This document shows positions 37,701-49,700 of a stretch of DNA of 64,000 nt, piece after piece. The DNA comes from Apostichopus japonicus (taxonomy: Eukaryota > Echinodermata > Holothuroidea > Aspidochirotida > Stichopodidae): positions 14,897,077 to 14,961,076 of the forward strand of contig NC_092582.1 in NCBI RefSeq assembly GCF_037975245.1, read 5' to 3'. The notes under the pieces are model-generated. The model was not told the DNA's origin and searched no databases. It worked only from the letters and a program-made list of their open reading frames with translations. The translations under genes were made by a program, and so were the position numbers. Position 1 is the first letter of the stretch; the number at the start of each line of letters is the position of its first letter.

Positions 37701-40700
37701 ACATAAAGATATAAAACAGATCAACGTGAAACAAACCAAAAATTTGGGGCAACGCAATTCTGATATATTTTGCGTCATTCCTGAATGTGCAGATTGCTTC
37801 TAACATTTACGTTCACTGTTGTTTCAACTTTTACTCTAGCCATTCATTTTTTTTGGGTGCACTGTAGCCATGTTTACTCCCACCGAGCTGTGAGAAAATG
37901 ATGGATTTGTGAAAAAAAACGGTAACACCACACGTCTGCCCAGCACATTAATATGTATTGATATGCATACATTGAATGATTGTCTAAATATACCATGTCA
38001 GGTGATTCATGCCAAATGATTCTTTTTGTGATTTCTAAGCTGTATGAAGGTGCGTAGATGAGCTCATTCTAAAGACTTTTGTGAAAATATGCTCAAAACT
38101 AATAAAAGGCCAGGTCTGAGAAGTGACCAAGGCCCTCTCAGTAGATACCTCTTCTCCCCTCTCAGTAGGTGCCCCTGTCCCCTCTCTGTTGGTACCACTC
38201 TCCCCTGTTTAGTTAACCCAATTTGCCTCCCTTTTAGTTAGCCTCTCTCATTTTTATATTTTCAAGAGAAATTATGCATCATTTGAATAAATGAAAATTG
38301 TAGACTAGATGTCTTCATGTTCTAGTGAATAAATTCGTTCTTAAGTTGATCTGTAAATTTTGGTTTTTCCATCAACGGAATTGACATTGTTGAGACTAAC
38401 ATTAATTTTGTGCCTCACTATACAGCTTTAACTGTTAAAAAGGTCATTTGCTGATGGTGTGTCACAACTTGCTGATAAAATACCATAAAATACATGTCAA
38501 TTGCCTTTTATTGCATTCATATGTAAATGCACACTTCACTTTTTTGTTTACACATCATCATAGTGAAAATGACAGATATAAAACCAGCTGTTATTGATTT
38601 TGACAGCACCTGCCCAACTACAAACTGAGAAAACTTGTAATTAAACCTCACATCAGATCACTATCCAGCTAGTGTAAAAATCAGTACTCTGAAAACAGAT
38701 GAGTGATGTAAAAAAAAAATAATAATAATTAACAAAAATCTGAGGATGGAAGTTAAGTTGCTTAACTCACAATAGGGGATGACACTGTAGGATTAGACTC
38801 CAGTGTGCTTCACCCCAGGACAGACACTGGCTTGCTTCACTCACAATGGGGAATAACAGATACAGCTTGCTTTTAGACACAATGGGAATGATATTTCAGG
38901 ACAGGCTCTACCTTCTTAAACTGCTTGTAATCATGGTAGCCAGTTGAAAATAAAGTACCATAGAAAACATTTCCAGAATGTTTCCACGATGAAATGATCA
39001 AATGAATGAAAGTTCATAACTGCCATAAAATGTCCCACTTGTGGAATATTTTGTGTGAATCTATACCTAGATTCTAGATAAAATATACCCCTATTAAATG
39101 AGCCAACTGCAGTTTTTAAGCCACCCCTAGTTTATAAGCCACCCTTTGTCCTTACCTGGAGTTTCTCCTTCTCCTCCTCCAACTGTGTAACCTGTCTTTC
39201 ATGCTCTATTTCCTTTTCTAAATACTCCTCATTAACACTTTGTAGACGGCCCTGTTGGAAAGAGAAATATTTCAGGGCGTCAATGACATCTCTACAAACA
39301 GCATATCACAGGCAGTAGATAGGAAATTTACCAAGAATTTACAGGTCTATTTTCAATATCCGTTTTCTGCCTGTATCTCTTTTAGTTTAACCGTTTGACC
39401 AAGACCTGGATGCTTGCACTAACACGACAAATGAAACTCCACACTTGAAGGAATCTGTTCTGTTATATCCTGGGTTATTCAAAACTTTCTCAATCCAAAA
39501 TGTGACCTCTCTAGTGACCTCTGGGTTACAAGCCCAGCTCTCTACCGACTGAGGTGTCCAAACTTTAGTTGGTGACAATCACCTATATAGCTATTTCTCC
39601 GCTCGGGGTACCAGTCAGAAGCCACATAGCTTTGTGCACCGAGTAACCGGGGATCACCTCCCAGTATCATTTCAAACTCAGACAATACTAAGACTGCAGT
39701 GCTCTTATATGTAAACAAAGTTAGCAGTTACATCTTTCGTCGGTTCTACAAAGCTACAGAAAGTGTTAACTTACAATCTTATGCTCAGATGCGCTTTTAT
39801 CAAAGTCCCGGGCAGTTTCAAGTTGGATGATTTTAGCTTCAAATCCTGCCACTTTCTCTTGCAGTTGTTGCTTCTGCTCCATGATCAATTTCTTGCTCTG
39901 ATCAAAGCTTCTTTGGGCATTTGACATTTCTGTCTCACTGGCTGATTTCTAGAAAAGTAGGGTAAGAAAAAAAGAGTTGAATACACTGATGATTGTTTCA
40001 TACCAGGTCAGTTAAACCCAGGTCAGTGAAACCCTGGTCAGTGAAACCCAGGTCATTTACACCCAGGTAAGATAAACCCAGGTCATTTACACCCAGGTCA
40101 TTTACACCCAGGTCAATTAAACCCAGGTCATTTACACCCAGGTCAGATAAACCCAGGTCATTTACACCCAGGTCAGATAAACCCAGGTCAGTTAGATCCA
40201 GGTCAATAAAACCCAGGTCAGTTAAACCCAGGTCAATAAACCCAGGTCAGTTAAACCCAGTTGACATAAACCCAGGTAGCCATGATCTCTGTCCTGAACC
40301 ACATCCACAACAATTCATTGCCATAACCCCGATCTTTCTTTGCCCTAACTTCTCCCCCCCCCCTCCCCCACCCCCACAACACAAGATATCAGCTTAAAGC
40401 AGGTGATTGTATAATTTGTAATACTGACACAAAGGTATTAAAACACACTAGGTACTGCTAATATGTTGCATTCTCACCACATCTGGTGTTCAGTATCAAA
40501 AGAAAATTTGTTTCTTCTCTACAGAAGGAAAGTTTAACAAGTATTCCAGGCTTGGTGCAAATCTTATGCACCAAAATTTGGACGTTGTCACATGACTGAT
40601 TCTGATGAAATTGGAAAATACTGTTCTGAAATATATTATTAATGAAAGAATCTATAATTGAAATTGTACTCCTAAATATGTTAATACCTGAAGAACCAGG

Positions 40701-43700
40701 TCTGTGGACTGTTTTTTCAGTTTCTCTAAATGAATTCCTTTCTCTTCTTCCAGCTCTTTGATCCTTGCTTCCATCTTCTCCATCTCCTTCTGGTATCTCA
40801 CCGTTGATGCCTCTAGATCTTTCTTAGTCTCTTTTTGATCGTCCTGATCTTCCAAGATTTTGGCGTTTAGATGAGAAATCTGATGACAGATGGAGAGACA
40901 AATAATAGAAAAGAATTCTAAAATTGAGTTTGCCCAAAATTCAAATATGTCTATTCATTTTATGTTTCTTTCTTATCCTCTTAATTAACACACTTAGCCA
41001 AAAACAAGCCAAGAATTAAACAGATTTGAAGCAGAGTTTGTGGACAACACTCGGCTTCCTGTGCAGTGTGGTTAAAAGTAGAGCATAAGTTTTTAAGCCA
41101 GTAGGGTTATGTGATTCACCTTATGAGCCTGACCCCTTTGGAGTACTTCACAAAGTGGAAAGATAAGAACACGTTTGTGATTGGGGGCAAGAAAATGGGA
41201 ACTCTCTTGAAAATTGAAATTAATTAAAGATACATGAACTAGCATTAGTTTCTTTGTAGAAGCATTCCAATGTACCTGTGTCACCATTCAAGGCTACCAT
41301 TTAATACCAATTCAAAGAGTTATAGCACAGACGGTTCACCAACTTGCCATCTGAACATGCAATTTTTTTAATATTCATTACTACATTTATGCAAATGTAT
41401 GCAAATTATTAAATAAAAAACATTGATATAGATTTTCTGACCTGTTTCTCCAGACTTGAGATTTGCTCTGATGATTGTATTTTCAGCTCACTCAATTGAT
41501 TCCGTACTTCTTCAAGTTTCTTCTCGAGGAGGTCTCTCTACGAAAAAATTCAAAAGAGGAACATAAGGATTTGTCAATCATGTAAAACTATTCAGTCTTC
41601 AATAAAACAGGATCTTCATGAATAATGAAAAGGGGATGTAGAAGCTTTCTTAAAAATTACAGTATACTTTTTTCGGAAGTCAAAAACTAGTAGAGGGAAT
41701 GGGGCAAGAGTGCAGTGCTTGGCTACACCATTTTATGAATCACGATATTGGAAATGTGAAGTAACTTCTGTTCATTCGAATAATAAAGTACTTTTATTAC
41801 TACTAACCCTAATCTGTAAAGTTTCTCATATTAAATTAGTGAGGCAATCGATCAGACAGTAGAAAGTCACAAAATTTTACGAGAGAAATAACTAGGAAAA
41901 ACTAGAAACTCAAGAAATGAAGGATATAATTGGTTCAATTAGCAGACCTCTGCTTTGACTGCGGTCACTTTTCCATCTTCCGACAAGGAGGTGTCTTGTA
42001 ATCTCTGTTCTAGGACTGAGAGTTTGTCTTGCAGTCGGGTAATGGTCCTGTCCTTTTCGTCAAAATCTTTCTTAACCTGCGTCGGGGGAAAAAAGGAGAA
42101 AATGAAATCTCGGTCAGACGAGTCTGGGAAAGAGGCCTCTATGGAAAGGAAAACATAATGTGTCGAGATGGAATTTACCCTGTTTTTCCTATAGATTATA
42201 TTGATGCTAAGAAAGGATTAAGAACAATGAAAGAAAAAGAAAAGAAGATTAAACTGGCATGAAATCAGCTACTACCATGGTATTCAATCTTATGTCCTTG
42301 GTGACTGTACTTTGCTTTCACCTTACAAAAGTTGGCACATGCCACTATGTCAGCAGTTCATTTTAGCACAATCATTATGAAAACACATCCAAAGACTTTA
42401 AATAATTAAAGTTAACCTGAATACTTCAAAGTGTTTGGTGGTTTCTTGGATCGATATTAAGGAATTGGTGAGAGATGTTCATGAGGTATCTACTGTTCGA
42501 CGGCAGTGCTTGTGACAGTCACAATAATTCAATATTGAAGTAAGGTTTTAGATACAAAGAAAACAGGATTTGCCTTTGTCAAGAATACTTGGCGATCACC
42601 TGTTCTTTGCTGAATAGTTGTCTTTTATTCAACTTGTTTATCAATATATAATAAATTACATGATTATTCACTAACTAAAACAAAATCCCCAGCATGTACT
42701 GCTGTAACGAGGGAAGAAGTCAGAGATTTACATAGAGTTCTGAATGCATGCCTTCAATGTATTTTTGTACCTTGTGATCTTCTTCTACCCTACCATGCAG
42801 TTCTATGGCATGATTACTGGGCCTACCCATTAGTGACACTTATAACACGACTAAATACCCACCGCAAAATTTCACAGTCATAATAAAACCAGTCACAAGG
42901 GGTCATACAAGTTTAAAAATAAAGACAATGAGATGTTTTCCAAATCTTCTGCAGCTGTGAAAACTTGTAAAGCATGTAAAATGATTTGAGCAAACAAACC
43001 TGCGATTTGGAAGATTGTTCACTGTATTTATGGGCATCTAATTCTTCCTGAGTTGTGGCAGCTTTCTTCTCTAAACTGAGAATTTGACTTTCTCTCTGTG
43101 AGTGAAGAAAACACCAAGGTTGGGGTGAATGGTTTAACTATTTTAACATTCACTGATAATGGACTGTGTACTTTGCTCAAAGATATATGATAAAAGTAGG
43201 TCTTGGGGTGTAAGGAGGGCAGGGGGGAGGGGAGGGGAGGAGGGAAGTATCTTTTCTATATCCTCAAACATGTCATCATTCCCTCATCATAAATAGACTC
43301 CTGTCCTCCATTTTCATAGCAAAGTGAATATTAAATCAGTATAGTTTGATGTTGATCATAAATATTTATTAGTCTGTGGTAGCATTCTTCTCCAAACTAA
43401 TAATTTTGTCTTCTCTGTGAGTGAAGAATAAATCGAGGTGGGAGAGTGTGTAAACAGCTTATAGCATTGAAGCTGGTAACAGACATTAAATTTTAGTAAT
43501 TTTCACAAATTTCTTCGATAGTTTCACATTCTTGATCCAAACATCTTCGGAAAGGATAAAATCAGGAGTGAAAAATTTATTTCCTAAATCCAACACATAA
43601 CAAAGAAATTCATTCTACTAACCTCTTGTTTTTCTTTGGTAAGAGTTTGACACCTCTCCTCCATAATTAAGGCCTCTTTCTCCATCCTAGTCAATGTCTC

Positions 43701-46700
43701 CTGCATGGCATCTTTGGACTTCTGTAGTTGGTCTCTGAAGATGTACAAAAAAGAACAATTGATCTACTTGAGACATAAAATATTCATTCTGTAATTGATC
43801 TAAGATAAAACAATGAATTCAATATCAAATTGACAAACATCACTTGAGAATTTATTAACTCAATATCTTCCAAAAGATTCAAAAGAGATTTTAAACTTTT
43901 TCCAGATTTTTTGTTTTCATTTCTTCCTTCTCACTAAAGCAGTGGAGATGTAAAATGACCATCACATACACACACAGACACACGCACCCACGCCATCACG
44001 ATTACAAAGGTTACGGAACCTTCAGCATGGGGACCAAAAAGTCAATATAAGTCAAGTAACATATGTTGAAGAGGCAATGAAATGTATGTCACAAAAGCAA
44101 TTTCCATGGTCTACCCCCTGCCCCTAACCAGCACAAATAATTTGCATTGAATCGATTGGATTGAATTCATGTTGTGAAAAATATAATGTACAACTTCCTG
44201 CAGGAACCACATTCTATCATTGAAAAAAGAACATCCATTACCCTTCCTGACAGTGTTTCAACAAGTCATGGCGCAAGTCACTGCATCTCTAAAAGGTTGG
44301 TGAATCGAACAAATGTATCAGATTTTTCAGGGATGAGACTGAGCCGGGGAAAAAAAATCTGAAATTTATCGATCGCCGTCCTGGGGGAGGGGTTTAAGAG
44401 GAAGGGGTGTCCCCCTCCCCTTTAGAATTTTTTTGTCAGGTAAGGAGGGCTTAAATGCAAAATGGTGGACTCTAGATGGAATCTATCACATCACGTAACT
44501 CGCCAAAAAAGTGTGGAATTTCTGCTTGTATAATTTATCCATTAGCTTTTTTGAACCAAAAGAAGGCTTTTTTGCTTGCTTGGTGCTACTTGATTCCACC
44601 ACTGGTCAAATTCGGTGTTCCTTCCCTTCACAGTCCAGCATGTTCGGCAAAAAAAATAAATAAATAAATAAATAAATAAATAAAAAAAATAATAAAAAAC
44701 GCGAATTACGAGAAAAAATGCGAAAATGAAAAAAACAAGAGCCCAAGGACACTGTGGTTCCTTGCTTGGGGTATATGACAATACACATAATATTATCAAG
44801 CAAGATTGGGCTCAAATAGTCCAAGTAATTGTGGTCCTACATGTTCCCATAAAGTAACCATCACTATAGCCAACACTTTTGTGATCACAAAATGTGATCG
44901 GATTTTTGATCAAAAGTCACTTTTGAGATCTAAATAAGGCGTCGAAAATGTAAGAAATATAAGAGACCTACAAGCGTGTCAACAGATATGATAACATTGG
45001 TGACCTCAGATGACATGACCTTTAAGTTTCAAAATGTTCCACCACCCAATTCACAACTTGTTCCAAAATATCAACCATGTCACACCTTGGCATTGAAATT
45101 TAATTGCATTAAATGTCTAAAAATTAACTTTGAACTTGTATGTACATAACTTCACACACAAAGGTCATCCGGAGGTCAACCAATTGACATATTTGATCGG
45201 TGAGACCTAAATAGAGCATGACTGTAAAAATTTAAACATTTTTTCTTTGCCCATTTTCTCCCCCCAAAATACTACTTTTTTAACATTAGCTGACCTTTGG
45301 TGACGTTGGATCACATGACCGTTAAGTTTGAAAATATTCCCCTATATACCATTTGCAACTTGTCCAAAAAATCAACCTTATCACACCTTGGCACTGGGAG
45401 TTATTGCATTAAATGTCTGAAAATTAACTTTGACCTCATATAACTTCACACACGAAGGTCACACGGGTGTCAACCAATTGACATTTATGATCAGAAGGTA
45501 CCTTTAACATCTGAAAATAGCATAGAAACTGTAAAAATCCACAAAACACGAAAAGGTCACCAGAGGTCAAATTGAGGTCAAAGGTCACCCAGATGCGGGT
45601 CGACAATTGGATAACATTGAAGCAACTCTCAACCCTAACGGACATTTCGTTCTCAAGTTATCACAAAAATACTAGTTTTTTATCATTATTTGACCTTTGT
45701 TGACCTTCGATCACATTACCGTTATGTTTCGAAACGATCCCTTACCCCATTTACAACTACTCCCATAATATCAACCATGTCGGACCCTGTCAATGGGAGT
45801 TATTGCTGTTTTTAATATATTGGTTTTTGGCATCTAACTGACCTTTGGTGACCTTTGCGGGCACCAAAAACAATAGGGATCTTCCTCTTACTATGGGCTA
45901 TCCATCCACCAAGTTTGATCATGATACATCATTTCCTTATTGAGATATCGTGTACACAAGCCAAGCGTCACATACACACACACACACATACACACATACA
46001 CACGCCAAGTTGAACGCATAGGTTCCTTGCTTTGCAAAAAGCAAGGAACCAAAAATAATCGGAAATCCGCGTTTCCGCGGAAGAGTCTCATGCCTGATTT
46101 TTCGTTTTCAACAAAGGGTGGATTGGAACACACTTGTCAAAGCTTTTTTCATTTTTCAAGATTCCTTCGCGCATGTCAGCAAAATGGCCGGTAATGACTT
46201 GATTCCGACATATAATGTGGGGACTCACTACAACCCTGCTTCCTACTACATCAGTGCCTTTTTTAGTATTAAATCATTCACCTGCTGGTTGAAACTTCTG
46301 CCTTCTCATCTTTCAGGGTCTGTACCGTCCGGCTCAGCTCCTCTGAGAGATTAGACTTCTCCTCCAGCCGCTCCCTGGACTGCTCGAGATCAGCCCGACA
46401 CTTCTGTAGACTCTCTTGGCTGTTCAACAGCTGCAGAAATGGATCAAAATAATTAAAGTTATTTTAAACTTTAGTAAATCCACTTTACCACACAGGCTTC
46501 TACTTACCCACAGAATCTGACTTTGATAAATCTAAAATTCTACCTAACAGTTAAAATCATGATTATATTTAATTTGGTAAATCTACATTACCACAAGCTT
46601 CTACTTACCCCACAGAATCTGACTTCGATAAATCTAACATTATATCTAACAGTTTCAGAAATGGATTAAAATCATGATTATGTTTAATTTAGTAAATCTA

Positions 46701-49700
46701 CATTACCGCAATCTTCTACTTACCCACAGAAGCTGACTTTGATAAATCTAACATTCTATCTAAAAGTTTCAGATATAGATCAAATTAATGACAATTATTC
46801 TTACTTTAGTAGATCTACATTACCTCAAGTTTCTACTCACCACAGAATCTGACTTTGATAAATCTAATATGCTATGGAGATTAACTTTGGCAAGTTAACT
46901 TTCACAACTCTAAATAACCACAGTGATTTGAACTGGAAAGGCTTAGCGACCACAATCAAGTAACTGTGGCAAAATTAACTTTCCGTGGTGATTGAATCTG
47001 TTTCACCTAGCATGGGAAACGACTTTGCAAAATTTAACATGCCTAACATGGATGTATGGAAGTAAAACTTACCATGTGTTTGACTTCAAATGGCAAGTTT
47101 ACTATATAACTAACATGTCTAACATGGCTGTGTGGAAAAACTTACCATGTGTTTGACTTTTGCAAGTTTACAATAACTAACATGCCTGTATGGGAGTAAA
47201 ACTTACCATGTGTTTGACTTTGGCAAGTTCTTGGACCTGGAATCCCTGGAAATCTTCCTGTTCTTCCTCCTTCTTAAACCTTGTTCGCTCCAGTCTTTGA
47301 AGTCTCTCTTGCAACGAACAATTTTCCTATCGATGAGAAACAAAGACTTGTAAAAACGAGCAGGAAATCCTCTACTCTTAAAATGTTCGCAGGGTTGTTT
47401 TTTAAGGAAGTTTACTGATTGTCTCCAGTACGACTTGGACTTTCCTTAATGTTGTCTGTTTTTGATGGCAATGTTTGGTTGTCCAAGAATGGTTAAATGT
47501 AGAAAGTAATGCATGTCAGAATGAATTAACTGTACATAAAATGCATCATTTCTGCAGGTCCCTCAAATGGCTTCGGCTTACAGGAAAACACCAAAGTCAT
47601 CCAAGTCCACCATAGAAACTTTCCATAGCCATGAAGAATGAGCTTGCACCTCTGCTAAAACCAGCCATCTTATGTTTGCACATGTATGCAAACACACTCT
47701 GACTTGTTGCATTTCATCTGCTGTTTGATGTTATAAGTTTAATATTCATACAAGATATTAATATTCATAAAACATAGAAGAAGTAAGGTGGTTTACAACC
47801 AGTAAATATTTAAGTTTCAACATTTTTCTCAAAAAATTGCTCACCAAATCCACATATTTAACACATACACTCAAGCTATCGTGGACATCAATATTACGAA
47901 AAAGAAGAACGGAAAATGTTGCAATCGGAGTATCAAAACCTGCACGAAATCAAAGATATTTTTGTGAACAGAGCACAAACTACAAATTCAATTTTCTTTA
48001 GCTCCACATGCTTCTTTGCAAAGTAGCAATAACCAAACCCAAAAGTACTTTCAAAAAGACAAACTTATCCAGAAAATTTCTTAAAATATTACCAACCTTC
48101 TCCACTTCTTGCAATTTCTCAGTCATTTCGTCTTCTTTCTTCTTGACGGCAGAGGCAAGCTTTTCGGCCATTTTGGATCTTCGGAGCTGATATTGTTCAT
48201 TTATATCCTGAATTTTCTTGCTTGTGGCTGTTTTTTAAAACAAAAGAAAAGCACCAAGAAGAAACAATTAAAGGAAAGGAAAAAAGATAATTGAATTTTG
48301 ATTACATCTGTTAGGCTTGCACAAGCAGGCACCACAGATGTTAGCTTTGCTATTAAAGTTCTTGCCAAAAATCCATATTCAAATTTCTACAGATTTTTGT
48401 GAGGAAAAATCTACCATTTTGCTCTTGCAAACAATTGTTGATAATGCTCTCAGTCAGTTTTCCATTTTTTTTTTGCATTGACTCAAAATTAATTTAGAGA
48501 AAGCTTTCACAGACCACAGTGGAAGTCTGTACAGACGGTGTGTGGCCTATAAGCTTCAGGGTTAACCAAGCAACTCTTGGACTAACTGATCATTACTTTA
48601 CATTGTAGTACTTTATTGTTTTGAAATTTGCTTTAAATACCTTCCTCATGGCTGATGACTGAATTTTCCATCTTCTCTTTTGCTTTGACTGCCTCTTTCA
48701 AGAGCAGCGAATACTCATCCAACTTCTCCTCAAGTTTCTTAATTTGCTCATCCTTGTTCCCAAAACCATCTTTTCTGCTGGAGTCAACAGAGTCCTACAA
48801 GAAAGAAATGATGACTGTGTTAAACTTGTAAGCCAGATTGCATACAGCAAGTCTATCAACACACATCTAAACTTACTGACGAGTGACGAGTATTATGGGT
48901 TATCAGTAATGTTTCCAAAGATCGACAAGCTAACATATTGCTTAAAATTCCCACCAGTACAAATCCTTCAAGTCATGGCCATCCAAACTCTTCCCTGATA
49001 TTGAGGTTACATATTAAGACAACATAGTGTTATGCAAATGCATGAGTAAATCATGAGTAAAAGTCACAAGTTTGTAATGTTCCATATAGATCTAGAAAAC
49101 ATTGTTTTCTTGCTTTTTTAAACATTCAACAATAAGCCTTAAGTTTACAATACCATCAAACCAACAAGAAGTTATAGTACAATACTGTAGGTCCAGCTAG
49201 CCTAATTGTATGAACCATCACTGAAACTGCCATAACGCCATAAACTGATAACGAATTAAACTAATTTATAGAACCAATTAGGACTTATAAATCAGACCTA
49301 TGGCAGCAGTTTTATGAAGGTCCAGCTGGCATGATGTGAATCACCACTGAAAACTTTGTAAATTATTATTGTCTGATTTTAACAATTTAACTATCAACCA
49401 GAAACAAAGAAAAGAAAAGGGAGTCACTATATAGTATTGATACAACAGTGAAATGCAACCAGATACTTAAAAACTTGATCACATTAAATCTTGTAGAATT
49501 TTGCCTATGAGGTAACATTATCAATAAAAACAGCTCCTTTGATGTTTACTTTGGAAACAGGCACCTACACTGTAATTCTACTGTACTGTACTGTACATGA
49601 ACAATACTGTACATGGACAATTATGAGGGATAGAAACAAATTCCTCTGTGAAATTTTTCTGAGTGACAGCTTGTACACGTGTATACATTTGCGGAAGTTT

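Larger units (their letters stand above)
44329..46095. mobile_element. Non-autonomous DNA transposon with 8-bp target duplication
   Basis: 1767 bp in a golgin-97 intron. Flanks are GATTTTTC at 44321-44328 and 46096-46103, a perfect 8-bp duplication. Ends are imperfect inverted repeats: AGGGATGAGACTGAGCCGGGG against AGGCATGAGACTCTTCCGCGG. The interior has an (AAAT)n run, three degenerate units of about 350 bp rich in TGACCTTTG, a CA-rich tract and a hairpin GGTTCCTTGCTT...AAGCAAGGAACC. No transposase is present. An 8-bp duplication fits hAT, P or related superfamilies. The exact family is not known. Confidence 0.72.

Noticed and set aside
40004-40280. CRISPR-like regular array
   Set aside because: Units are 15 bp without unique spacers, and the context is a eukaryotic intron.
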